NCBI RefSeq assembly: GCF_008831285.2
Contig: NC_045150.1
Span: 10,492,001 to 10,556,000, forward strand
Reading direction: 5' to 3'
Source: Nymphaea colorata
Taxonomy: Eukaryota > Streptophyta > Magnoliopsida > Nymphaeales > Nymphaeaceae
Length of the DNA stretch: 64,000 nucleotides
The position numbers were made by a program, and so were the translations under genes. The notes beneath the pieces were generated by a model. It worked only from the letters and a program-made list of their open reading frames with translations, ran no database searches and was not told the DNA's origin. Positions 1-10,944 of the stretch are shown here, one piece after another. Position 1 is the stretch's first letter, and the number at the start of each line of letters is the position of its first letter.

Positions 1-96
1 AACATCTCACTAGATTCGGATCCAGATTCTGATATATATAAGTATTGGATCAGATACGGATTCAGTTCAGATTTAGTTTTAAGTAATTACTCATAT

Positions 97-1692
97 CCAA
101 AAGGCCACCACCCAAATATGGAACCATTTCTCAGTGTCCACAAGCTCCAGCATGCTGGTGCACAGGGATAGAACCAGGAATTTTTCAGGGGTGGGCCAAA
201 CGATCCAACGAACTATAATATATTATATTATATATATATATTATATTATATTATATTATATTATATTATATTATATATATATATATATATATGTACTCAC
301 ACACTTTAGATAATATTTGTAAATCATAGTATAGTATAAGTGAACTGATGTCCTATATAATTGCCCACGTCATTAACGTGAAGCGCGACCTGTCCTATGG
401 CACATTTAATAATTGTTTGTGTCTTTAGCACAAAGCATGATCTGTCCTCGGCAGATAAGGTTCTCTATTTCTATTACAGTGACGTAAGTGTCAGCAGTGA
501 ACATAAGGTGCACATAAGCTAGGCTACTTGTCAAACTTTAAAGCATAGCATGATATTCATATTCCGAATTGGCAGCTTGCAGAAGCTTTCAAGAAGGCAC
601 CAATTAAGAAGAACTTACAAAACAAATGCCCGACTTGATGAGCTTTCTTCAGAGCATACAGTCTTGCTAATTAAGCCAGCTACAGACAGTACCCAAATTG
701 TACATGCAGATCAAGCTCAAAGTTAAGTTCAAATAGCCTGAAAAGCAAAACCAATATATCGTATTGTAACTTAGTCCCTCAATTGACAGTATTCAAGTAG
801 CAATAGTAAACATTTGACTGTAGTTGTGGGCCAGGGCAGGAGGAGAAGGAGCAAGTGAAAGAGAGCCTGAGAGGTAGGGGAGCGAGAGAGAGGGGTGAAA
901 TAGGGAAGGGCGAGAGATGGAGGGAGCAAGCGAGAGAGGGGCAAATTAGGGTAGGGCTACTGCTAGAGAGAGGGCGGGGCCGGCGAGCGATGGGTTGGGC
1001 CAAGATGAGTGACGGGTCGGGCCAAGTTAAAAAATTTTGATTTTTCAAATATATTTTTTTTTTTCGTTGCCATGGCCTAGGCACACCTCCCCCCCCCTCC
1101 CCCCCCCCCCCCCCCCCCCGCCCCTGCTGGTACGTTATTTCCAGGCCGCCTTCAAAAGTTGAGGTTATTCGGCAGCCTGCTCATTAAGAACATCGTGAAC
1201 AGTCGTCACCGATACTCTTGGAGGAGTTGGGAGGACTCAAGAGAACGACTGACCTTGTTTTTCTTGAAAATCGATGGACCTAAATACAAAAAATAAAAAG
1301 GAAAAAATATTTGAAATAAAATATATTATTAACCGTCTATTGGCTTCGAGCTCCGAAACAAATGGAAAAAAGCCGTATCCAAATTTGAATCCGAAATTAG
1401 ATTCCACAATCTGAATCTGATCCGAATTTAATTTTTCTCCTCATCCAAAATCAGATTTCATAATTTGAATCTGATCTAAATCCATTTTTTACTCATCCTA
1501 ATCTGAATCTGAAAACAGATGTCATAATCAGAATCCGATCGGAATCCTATTTTTATATTTGAATCTGAATCCAAATTTTTGAACTGAATCTGACTGATTT
1601 AGAACATATAAGAGCATTGAATATAGGATATTATTTAAAACTAAGTCTGATCTGGGTCTGATCGGATATTTTTGTGTTTCTGAATCTGATCC
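97..1692 (+). repeat. Dispersed repeat copy 1, interrupted by a hAT-like insertion
   Basis: Bases 97-159 and 1125-1692 together match 4696-5300. Both begin CCAAAAGGCCACCACCC, pass through a CACCGATACTC-TGGAGGAG block and a TACAAAAAATAAAAA stretch, then enter a region of degenerate ATCTGAATC-type words (about 1330-1690). Bases 160-1124 are absent from the other copy and are annotated separately. Bases 1-96 carry the same degenerate words. The right end abuts kinase coding sequence at about 1693, so the repeat probably truncated that gene. No coding potential was seen. Confidence 0.75.
160..1124. mobile_element. Non-autonomous hAT-like insertion (~965 bp)
   Basis: It is flanked by TGCTGGT at 153-159 and 1125-1131, and the paralogous site near 4757 lacks it. 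The left end, CACAGGGATAGAACCAGGAA, and the GC-rich right end (poly-C 1088-1121, then GCCCC) resemble plant hAT ends of the CAGGGGCGGAGC type. Both ends match the 195-bp element at 10742-10936: GGTGGGCCAAACGATCC-like sequence on the left and CATGGCCTAGGC-like on the right. The interior holds a TTATA/TA tract (219-293) and a purine-rich block (838-980). No transposase was seen. Small open frames inside it are low-complexity artefacts. Confidence 0.7.
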
Positions 1693-3341
1693 CAGGTCAT
1701 TGACTTGTCCTTCAATCATTTCGAAGGAGAGGTTCCATGTGGTGGAAAGTTTGCAAACCTTTCTGCCAAATCGTTCCTAGGGAACTATGCACTATGTGGA
1801 GCTCCCAAATTCCATGTCCCAGTATGTTCAGATGGAGCGAAGAAGCACAATAATGTCAACATGCTTAGAGTTGATTTTTTTTTAGCAAGTGAGGGTTTTG
1901 CACTTGTACTCATTGTTTGGGTACTCATTGTTGTCGCAAAATATAGAAAGAGGGGGTTGGAGAAACATTATCAGGAGGAGGTTGAAAGATTTCATGGAAT
2001 AACCCTCCCAGTGATCACATACAGAATGTTATCTCAGGTGACAAACAAGGAAGTGAAGGCTTTGGTTCAGTGTATGAAGGAATTTTAATAGATGGAACAA
2101 CGGTGGCTGTTAAGGTCCTAAACTTATTATTTGATGGTGCATCAAAAAGTTTTGACATTGAATGCAATATGATGTGCCAAATTAGACACCGAAACCTTTT
2201 TAGAGTCATCACATCTTGTTCCAGTGCAGATTTCAAGGCTTTAGTTCTCCAATACATGCTCCTTGGGAGCCTAGAAGTCTGTCTACATTCACGTGGCCAT
2301 CACTTGAAGCTCTTCCAAAGATTGGATATCATGATTAATGTTGCTTGTGCTCTAGAATATCCTCACCATGGTTGCTGGGAGACTATAGTTCATTGTGATC
2401 TAAAGCCAAGTAATGTGCTTCTAGATGAGAACATGACAGCACATGTTGGTGGCTTTGGCATTTCAAAGATGCTGGTTGGTTACAAATCTTTAACTCTTAC
2501 ATGCACCCTTGGAACCACCGGATACATTGCGGCAGGTACCAACTCTTTGTCCTATCATAATTTCTATGCTTGAACTGCTTCTTAGACAACTTGGTCCTGC
2601 TTACCATGGAGAGGAAGTTCTATCAACATCCATAATTTCCAAATATCAAGCTTTAATTTTAGATTACCAACCCGTTGGCAACTGATTACTTGGATTTTAT
2701 TATGAAAAAGAGAAATCAGATTAATAAGTGAAATTAATGGGGATGATGACTATGCAATTTTGCATTTGAATATGAGTCTGAATCCAAATAAGATGGTGAA
2801 CATTAAACCTAATTCACACATACACTAATGCCAGCAAGTTTCCCTTTTGAGTATGTTTCTTTCTTTAGTAAAATTTCACTTCCTCCTTATAAATGCATGG
2901 AAACAAAAAAATAGAGTTTCATGTACAGCATAAATCAAAATAAAATAATTAGCCCTAATTTTTTTGCACTGCTTTCTTTATTTTTGAAACCATCTCATTA
3001 ATGACCATGTGCATTACCCTCTGACCTTGTTGAGTGGATGAATTAGAATTCGGGGCCGTTGGAAAGGTGTCGACCAAAGCCTACCGATGAACGTTTTAAT
3101 GGGGAGTTTACTTTGAGGCAGTGGGTGGCTGAAGCGTTTCCGCTTGCAATTTTTGATGTCATCGAGGATCATCTTCTGAAGCAAAATAACAGTGAAACCA
3201 TTCTAAATGAGCTGCTTGTCATGATCATGGAGACGGGGGTTGTCATGTCCAAGGAAAGCACCAACTGAGAGAATGGACATGAAGGAGGTGGTCGCTAGGC
3301 TTAAAACGATACGACGGAAGGCTTCCCCTTTGGAAGAATGA
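1693..3341 (+). pseudogene. LRR receptor-like kinase (subfamily XII), 3' half, pseudogene
   Basis: This is the end of a membrane pattern-recognition receptor kinase of the Xa21/EFR/FLS2-like class. In order it shows a last LRR plus cap (SFNHFEGEVP, NYALCGAPKFHV; 1696-1840), a hydrophobic membrane segment and basic stop-transfer (about 1880-1960), then the kinase domain. The ATP-lysine motif is VAVKVLNL (near 2103) and the catalytic loop is VHCDLKPSNVLL (near 2390), which is non-RD as expected for this class. The DFG motif is changed to GFG. Defects: a frameshift with a small deletion near 2040-2080; no 5' half; a missing APEYG-to-SGDVYSYG block after GYIAA at 2531, where the family has its intron; an extra G near 3235 that shifts the C-terminus (ERMDMKEVVARLKTIRRK), which then reads to a stop at 3339-3341. 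It is paralogous to the minus-strand fragment at 55111-57113. Family assignment is firm; lack of function is inferred from the breaks. Confidence 0.88.
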
Positions 3342-4695
3342 CAAACATAAACCAATCCTTTACATTTATTTGGAAAACAAGGGGTCTACTTTTGCTTCTG
3401 ACTTATTGCGTTTCCCAACACAATGTTTATGACTATGATTCGGACAAGTCCCACAGCTTGGAGCTGAGCCTGTCAACATCCTGTTTAAGTGATTAAAACA
3501 AGTAATTATTCCATTTCTCAAAGCCACAAGCCCCAGATTACCATGTGATTGGAACAATTTCTAGCTCTCTTTGAAAACTAGCACCTCAAATTGTTCGGAA
3601 CATTTTGATGGGGAGCTCTCGTCTTACGAAACTTTCCCACAACAAATTTGAACTCCAGCTCTTCTCAGGCAATTTGCAAGTAAAACAGCAAATATTCTTC
3701 CACTAGCTGTTACGAAAACAAACCGGTTGGGTCTATATCTCCTATTCTAATTTGAAAACAATTTCAGATCCGACATTCATATGTATATGTATCAATTGGG
3801 ATCCTTTTTCTATCCCACTTGAATATTGGACCCGCATTCTTATTCAGTTATGAAATCGCATGACCAATCGAAATCTGTCTGCTCCAAATTTCTGGATCCA
3901 AAATCAGGTGATCATGAGGCAGGTGCGCTTAGTCAATACATTGACATGCCTAATCAAAGTGGATTTGCAAAACCAAACACATGCAAAGAACCTGATACTA
4001 AGAGCTCATGACGTGGGTAAGTTCAACAAAGGGATTTGGGTCAAAATCCAACTGGATCGAGTCAGGTCTCTAGAATGGAGAATTCCTAGTACCACCAGGA
4101 AGCATCTCACATCTCACAAAAATGCACACAGTTCTTCTATGATAAACTAAATGACATATAAAATTATTACCCACTAAAAGCACATTTATGCTTGCATATG
4201 TTTTCATGCCTAACAATTCTAGAATTAACAAAAAAGAAAGAAAGAAAGAAACAGGCACCCAAAGAATGTGCCTGCATCAAACGGCTGCCCAACTTTTTAA
4301 ACACTTTTGGAGGTAAACAAATCTCAAACAACCACATTCTCAACAAATTTATTAAAATAATAGCAAAAATGAATAAAATGACCTTTTTGAAGAACTTTTT
4401 TAATGTAACAAAAAAGAAAAAAAAGAAAGGGATAACGTTGCCAGCCATCTGCCGTCACAGAAGGCTTCCACTTTTGAATAATGACAAAAATAAACAAATT
4501 CTTTTTAATTTTTCTAAAATAAGTAGGGTTGTTTAAATACTTTTGCTCCCGGCTCATTTCTTTTCCCAATGTCTTCTCAGAAAAACTTTCTTTGTTTCAT
4601 AACAGAATAAACCCCGGAGACCAATGACGCCATCCCATCTCTTGGGCATCGTTGTGCTGCTTTTGAATCTGCTAAGAAGAACTCTTATAGCAAAA
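3342..4695. other. Intergenic, nothing recognised
   Basis: AT-rich sequence downstream of the kinase pseudogene. Small open frames around 4167-4569 encode low-complexity poly-Lys or poly-Phe runs from A- and T-rich tracts. No domain, tRNA or terminal repeat was recognised. Confidence 0.5.
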
Positions 4696-5300
4696 CCAAA
4701 AGGCCACCACCCAAATATGGAACCATTTCTCAATGTCCACAAGCCCCAGCATGCTGCTACGTTACGCAATTTTGGGTGTACTCTTGGAGAAGCTGAAGTA
4801 ATATTCTGCAACCTTCTCATTAAGAACATCATGAACAGTCATCACCGATACTCCTGGAGGAGTTGGAACTTGGGAGGACTCCAGACAACCACTGACCATG
4901 GTTTTCTTGAAAATCGACGGACCTAAATACAAAAAATAAAAATGTAAAATATTAGAAAAGTGAGAAAATCAGCAAGGATGGATGCCAACGGATCCGATTC
5001 AAATAAAATATATTGTTGACCGTTACGCTCAGATTCAAGTTTGGATACGAATTAAAACAAGTTATATCCAAATTTGAATCTGAAATCAGATTCCACAATC
5101 TGAATCTGATTTTTTTCCTCATCCAAAACTGAAACCAAAGTCGGATTTGATAATTTGAATCTGATCTAAATCCATCTTTTTCATCCTAATCTGAATCTGA
5201 AATCAGATGTCACAATCAGAATCCAACCCGAATCCTATTTTTATATTCATATATGAATTTAAATCTGAATCCATATTTTGAACTGAATCTGGCTGGGGAC
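4696..5300 (+). repeat. Dispersed repeat copy 2 (uninterrupted)
   Basis: This is the empty-site counterpart of 97-1692. The sequence AGCATGCTGCTACGTTACGC near 4748-4767 corresponds to the insertion point of the hAT-like element in copy 1. The right half (about 5030-5300) consists of degenerate words such as AATCTGAATCTGA and CAGATTCCACAATC, related to the interior of the TIR element at 6557-6968. Confidence 0.75.
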
Positions 5301-6337
5301 AAATCCATTTGTGTGTGTCAAGTGGATAGAGCTGTAAAGCAAGTCGGTTCTTGGAGTGTTTGTTTACACCGGATGTTCGAAAAACAAAATTTAGACTTGG
5401 TCGCCTGTTTGTTTGAGGAGATGTAATTGTTTTTTCTGAACTTCATCCATTCTATCTATTATTTGTTTGGGTCGGATTGGGTGTCTATAGCACCCTATCT
5501 AGGACGAGGTATTAGTGTACGTAAGAACTTTTGTCCGATCCATATTGGTATGTCAAACATTGAATAAAACGGAAAAAGATAAGAGTTGAGTGTCACAGAT
5601 GTGGACAAAAGTGTGTCAATGGTGCATTTTGGGACCCTTCATCCATGAAAGCTATAATAGACTACCAAATTAAAGAAAAGACTTCCAGATGGACTCTGAT
5701 CCAGTGGCAGAGTGATGTTGTAGCTGGTGTGGGCACCCCAATCCGGCCTGATTTGGCTCGTTAATACTTAAAAAAATATTTTTTTAATTATTTTATAATT
5801 TAATAATGTGTATTTTATTATTAAAAATATATTTTATATTTAAAAAAATATTTTAAAATTCAAAAAATATTTTTTTATTATCAAACGTACTGGGCAGGGT
5901 CGAGCCCGGACCTGGGTTTCGGCTATCGGGCCAGGCCTGGGCCCGTTGGGCCAACTTGGACCAGGTTTTACTGAGCCGAGCCTGCCTGATGCCCAACCAT
6001 AGTCTTAGCTCTTCTTATCACTTTCGAAAGTCCTTATATTACTTGTAGCAGTGAAGTATTTTTTCCGTAGTGAAATAAAATGTGATCAGATTGGAGCTTT
6101 CAATCGTCAAATTTCAATGTCATGTATATTTTGCATCGTCCAGACTCTATTAAATTTTTGTTCCTTTGTTTGACTGTTTAAATTTACATGCTTTGACCAA
6201 GGTTGATCGGTACTAAGCCAAATAAGAAATGAAACAAGATTTATCAAAAAGAACTAGCGTTTCTACTATCAACAGCCTTTGCCAGGAGTTCATCGAAAAT
6301 TTATAATATGCTATTTTTTAAATACAAAATCTGCCCT
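5301..6337. other. Intergenic with two repeat fragments
   Basis: Near 5710-5745 the sequence CAGTGGCAGAG...GGTGTGGGCACC matches the left end of the MITE at 29266, without a recognisable right end. At 5885-5996 there is a GGGCC/CGGGC-rich block (GGGTCGAGCCCGGACC, GGGCCAGGCCTGGGCCC) of a kind common in short plant TIR elements. Between them is an A/T-rich stretch. No coding sequence was recognised. Confidence 0.4.
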
Positions 6338-6338
6338 C

Positions 6339-6372
<34 letters not shown>

Positions 6373-6405
6373 CACGCACACACACATACATACACACATA
6401 CATAT
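6338..6405. repeat. (TA)n/(AC)n microsatellite
   Basis: An alternating TA run followed by CACACGCACGCACACACACATAC-type repeats. Any open frame through it is an artefact of the dinucleotide period. Confidence 0.9.
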
Positions 6406-6556
6406 ATGATAGACTTTTTTATTTTGATTATGTACCAAAGTTTCTTATTAGCTATCTCTATTGTATGACACTTGCAGGCCAGAAGGGAATAATTTGAGGG
6501 GTTTGTATCTTTTGTTATTTGTTGTCTTTCTGGAGTCCTGGGATTGGAGTGGGGAG

Positions 6557-6968
6557 TAGGGATGTTAATGTATCAAATTCAAATAGGATATATCTTGAAC
6601 TATATATGTTTTTATGGACATTCACATATCCATATTCAAATTCTGATTTGAATACAAACAATGGATCCAAAATCCAATATCACAATCTGAATTCGAATTT
6701 TGAATCAATTCTAGTTGATTTTCAAAATGTAAGAGCATTTGAAGATAACATTTTTATTATAAATTAAATCCAATCCGTATCTGAATCTGAATCCGAACCC
6801 AGTTGGATATATATGTACATCCAAATCCGAATCAGGATCCAGTCAGATGTCTTAATCCCGAATCTGATCCAATTTCTTAATTGGATGTTATTTTTTTTTC
6901 CATATCCGATATTTTTCGAACTGGTTTGGTTGGATATCTAATGAAAATCAGATACGTTGACAACCCTA
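6557..6968. mobile_element. TIR element, ATCNGA-rich, 412 bp
   Basis: The terminal inverted repeats are TAGGGATGTTAATGTATC (6557-6574) and its imperfect complement GATACGTTGACAACCCTA (6951-6968), 15 of 18 positions matching. The interior is made of degenerate ATCCGAATCTGAAT-type words, and there is no transposase. TAGGGNTGTCAA-type termini with ATCCGAATC interiors are a common non-autonomous plant DNA transposon form, probably hAT-related. Target duplications are not clear: GTGGGGAG on the left against TTTGAGAG on the right, 5 of 8. Confidence 0.65.
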
Positions 6969-8702
6969 ATTTGAGAGGAATTGGCTCCATATGACCTTTC
7001 AGCTATGACTGACCTGTCCATTCAATGACAAATTCTAACGTCCTCTTTGTTGGACATTAACAGGTTATTTTTCATTTTAATTCTCCATGCTTTCTAACTT
7101 GATTTTGTTTAGCACTCAAAATAATCTTATTTAATCATTTTCTTGGAACTATAATGGCTTGAGCTGCCTTTAGTCGGCCAAAGATATCAGAAATCGTGAT
7201 ACCACTACATGAAAACCCCTCACCTCTGGCAGGGCTTTTTTTCACCACCAACAGAGCTGGATGAAGCTACGTACATCGTAACTTGCCTCCTTATTGCAAC
7301 TTGCCTCTGGATATGCTTATGTCATTATCTCGATCTTGGGTCCGTTTGGCAACAATAACAGTATGTAACTGTTCCACATATTTGTCCCAAATATTAGGCA
7401 GATTTATGTAATATTATGTTACAACATTCCCAAATCTGTCCTAAATCCTTCATATTATTGGATTGGCCGGTTTACCAAACTGGCAGCATTGTCGACTCGA
7501 TTCAAAAAGCGGTTTTACTAATTAAGATAGACTTGGTGCTCCTTTGCCCAAAAGGTTGATGATGGTGGTCAGCCATTCCTAACTGAAGAGCTGTTTACAG
7601 AGGTTCTATTATTGAAAGTGGTCAGGTTCAGACATAAGGCTTATATCAGATCCAGATATATCATGAAGATATTAAATGCCTGACGTATATAATGCTACGT
7701 TCTAAACGGATGAGGGGCCATGGGATTTTATCACTCAACAACTCCATTTATATTTTGCCTGTACTAAGAGCAGACAGTGGAGCAAGGCAGAAATGGTCTC
7801 ATCAGCCAGAAGTTCAATCAATCTGTTCCCCTTGTATTGATTGACACAATTAACTACTTACAGAAGGCAGTGGAGCAATGTTCTATTGCATGCACGTCAT
7901 CTCATAATCAGTTTGGTCATGCAATGGCAAGAAAACTCATTCTAATTATATATACATGTGCTCCTTAGGGGTACTTTGACCAGGTTTGTAAAACAATCGT
8001 TCTAGTGTTAGATGAACCTGTCTCAATCTTTGGGGCAAATTCACGGAACACTTACAAAGTGTCTCTACCACCAAATGATCCCTTTTAAGTCATAATACAC
8101 ATCAAGCTTTTATAGGCTCCTCAGGAATATAGTTATGTCTTTGATCTATTGGAAAACCTGGTTTCCAAAGTTTTATGGTTGTGACCTTATCATGAAGCTA
8201 CTCATCTTTCACCCCCATAAAAAAGTTTTACGTTGACATGTCACTTCAACAAAAAAAAATGTTACTAAGAACAATCAAAACCACGGAGATTACACCCAAT
8301 AGATGTTTTCAGCCATGGTCTTGCTCATGCTCATGGCTGTTAACTAAAGTAGTTGTGGTGATGACCCTTGTGGCAACCGACCTTCTGCCATGGCTTTGAC
8401 TGTGGCTGTTGCATCTATCAGCCACAGTTTACTTTGACCACTTACCATGGTTTTGACAATCTAAGTAAATAGGATATTAAATGCCTGACGAATATAATGG
8501 CTATGCGATGCACAGTGCATTTACTTAGATTGACCCATTGAAGCCTTTGACATTCTTTGACGTCTTCGGCAGGAAATTCTACTTAATCCTCATCATATTT
8601 GGATCCGAGATAAGCCTTAGGTCTGAACATGACTTTTGAATATTATCGCATCTTTGGATAAAGACAAAATTAAAATTCCAAATTTCTTCAGCATTTAAAG
8701 TG

Positions 8703-8801
<99 letters not shown>

Positions 8802-9385
8802 TTAAGTACTCTTGTATATGGTGATGTCAATGACTTATATTTGAATTGGATGTACCTTTTTGCCATATCTGAATTATCAGATGTTCACATATTCAGATTC
8901 AAATACAAATGAAAAAAGTTCTAGGTTATATTTGGACTTAATTTTTAATCAGTTCATCATCAGAATTCAGGTTTTACTTTCACACAAGTCCAAATATGAC
9001 TTTTAAAAATCTGTGTCCCATTGTAATATGTTAAGAACTGGCTTCCAAAAAATACTTTATCGAAAGAAAATCCCTTCAATGAGGAGGATGAGAATTATAT
9101 GCTGTGAGCATCATTGTGATATTGGAGCATGTCACATGTAATGGCCCTCTAACAAAGGACCATGTGTTATGGACTAAAAATGATCAAAAAGACCAAAATG
9201 ATGCTGTTAGTTAAATAGAAGACCCCTCCTTCTACAAGCAACAGTGAAACTTGGAAAATCTTCATTCTATTTCCTAGGAAGCAATCCACCAATGTTAAGA
9301 GGAAGCTTGGTGTTATATCAAAGAAAGTAATATCTTTAATCTTTTTCAAGCATACAAAATGCATGAATCCAATCCCATGAACATG
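6969..9385. other. Intergenic, mostly unrecognised
   Basis: Contains the long TA tract at 8707-8798 but no recognisable gene. CACTACATGAAAACC near 7204 resembles a CACTA-type terminus, but no partner end was found. Two near-copies of a phrase (ATTAAATGCCTGACG.ATATAATG at about 7671 and 8474) suggest a short duplicated segment. Confidence 0.4.
8707..8798. repeat. (AT)46 microsatellite
   Basis: Ninety-two consecutive bases of strictly alternating AT. The tract is self-complementary and able to form a hairpin or cruciform. It creates false Ile-Tyr open frames on both strands. Confidence 0.97.
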
Positions 9386-9540
9386 CCAATGGCCACATTC
9401 ATAAATTATTTGTCACTAACAGTTCGAAGTTCAAGGATGTTACTTTATATTGAAGTATTGTGGGAGCATTGCAATATGTGTCCCTCATCCAGCTTGATAT
9501 TGCCTTTGTGCAAATAAGGTTGTTTAGTAGGCTTGGCCAT
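9386..9540 (+). pseudogene. Ty1/copia reverse transcriptase-RNaseH linker fragment
   Basis: One frame reads PMATFINYLS early, and after a shift at 9436 reads DVTLY, a TGA stop (9451-9453), then SIVGALQYVSLIQLDIAFV. This matches the conserved copia stretch (P-M-A-T ... Y-R-S-I-V-G-A-L-Q-Y ... R-P-D-I-A) just before RNaseH. The stop replaces the usual Arg codon by one base. Sequence to about 9625 may continue the element but is too degraded to call. No LTRs were seen. Confidence 0.6.
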
Positions 9541-9721
9541 TCGTGACCCCTTTATATGGGTAACTATCACAAGGCTATGTCCATTCTCAACGCATTTCAT
9601 ATTCACCTAAACATTATCTTCAACCTATATGTGGTGTGGTACTTGGTGAAGAAGTTAAAACTTTATAAGCGAAGGAAGGAAATTCATTTTAGAGGAAAGC
9701 ATAAACTTCGATCAGACACTT

Positions 9722-10290
9722 ATATATATAGAGAGAGAGATAATGATTTTTAAAGAGAGAAAATATGATATAGAAAAAGTAAAAGAGCAAGAGATTTTAA
9801 GCGAACATTAAGAGAGAGAAAAATAAAGATTTATAAGTGAGTGGAGAAATAAAGCGAAAAACTAGTAGAAGAGAGAGATTTTAGGGAAAAACTAGTAGAA
9901 GAGCAAGAGATTTTAAGAGAAAAATGAGTGAGTGGGGAGAGATATATATTTTCAGATAGAAGAAAACTATAGAAGAGCAGGGGAGTTTAAGAGAAAATGT
10001 ATGCAAGAGGGAGAGAGATAAAGATTTTGAAAACAGAGAAAAAAATTAAAGAAAGGAAAACTAGTAGAATAGCAAAAGATTTGAAGAAGAAACTGTGCGT
10101 GTGTGTGTGAGAGATAGATAGAGAGAGGAGAGAGAGAGAGAGAGAGAGAGATGTAAAGATTTTTGAGGGAGAAAAGAATTAGAGAAGGAAATTCGTAAGA
10201 GAGATGTTAAGAGAATAATTATAGGGATATAGATATATAAAGATTGTAAGAGACAAAAGAAAAATTGAGAGGAGCGGATAAGAAGGAAGA
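9722..10290 (+). repeat. Purine-rich (GA) low-complexity tract
   Basis: About 570 bases are dominated by GAGAGA, AGAAAA and TTTTAAGAGA words, with a pure GA run near 10117-10151. An approximate phrase (AAAACTAGTAGAAGAGCAAGAGATTTTAAG) recurs near 9788, 9870, 9888 and 10056 with a variable spacing, so it is a diverged tandem repeat rather than random purine bias. No coding function was seen. Confidence 0.7.
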
Positions 10291-10741
10291 AAAAATGATC
10301 TATTAACGTGATATTTTACCCCTCTTTTTCTTTTATATAGAAATTAAGATTTGGGAGATGATTTCCAAAATTTTCAACTTCAATAATTTATCTAGGCAAG
10401 AGAGCAAATTGGGCTCGTGGATGGAGAACTTATTTTTGAAATTTTTTTAAAAAAAGATATGTATATATATATATATATGTATGTATGTAGACAAAATTAA
10501 AAATATTTCATTTACTCTTATGTATTGTAAAACAGTATGCCTTTCCCACCATTGAGTACGGGGGAGGGAGGGAGACTAAACTATAAAAGAAAAAAAACAA
10601 CTATCATTGAAGAAGGCTTCTCTTGTGCTTCAATCCCGTTAGGAAGACACTCTTTTAAAGGTGGATCACTCTTTTAAGACGACTAATAGGACGATCAATA
10701 GGTATTTTATCAATGGAATGAGGATTTGAAGATGTCAAAAC

Positions 10742-10936
10742 CAAGGGTGAAGCGAGGATTTTTTTTCAAGGGCAGGCCAAATGGCCAACAAACTTATCCG
10801 GGTAGGGGCAAACTAAACCGAATCCAAAAAACATACGCAACTAAAATTTTTAAATTTTTTTAATGTAAATTTCTTTTTTTTTTGAATTAGCTGGGGTGGG
10901 GCCACGGCCTAAGCAGCCCCCCTCTCTCCGCCCTTA
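10742..10936. mobile_element. hAT-type MITE, 195 bp, perfect 8-bp TSD
   Basis: GTCAAAAC occurs immediately on both sides (10734-10741 and 10937-10944), as expected for hAT transposition. The ends are CAAGGGTGAAGCGAGG and, read inward from the right, TAAGGGCGGAGAGAGG, a near-complementary terminal repeat. The interior has GGCAGGCCAAATGGCC and GGCCACGGCCTAAG, both shared with the larger 160-1124 insertion. There is no transposase, so any mobility would depend on an enzyme encoded elsewhere. Confidence 0.85.
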
Positions 10937-10944
10937 GTCAAAAC

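Noticed and set aside
779-1084. 101-codon minus-strand frame and overlapping plus-strand frame 855-1040
   Set aside because: Low-complexity Arg/Glu/Gly or Pro/Ser/Leu composition caused by the purine-rich interior of the hAT-like insertion; no domain.
4167-4569. Several overlapping small frames on both strands
   Set aside because: Poly-Lys and poly-Phe from A/T homopolymers; mutually overlapping and without domain.
7204-7218. Possible CACTA terminus CACTACATGAAAACC
   Set aside because: No matching opposite end or 3-bp target duplication was found, and a single short end is not enough.
8579-8912. Ile-Tyr repeat proteins on both strands
   Set aside because: Translation of the (AT)46 tract.
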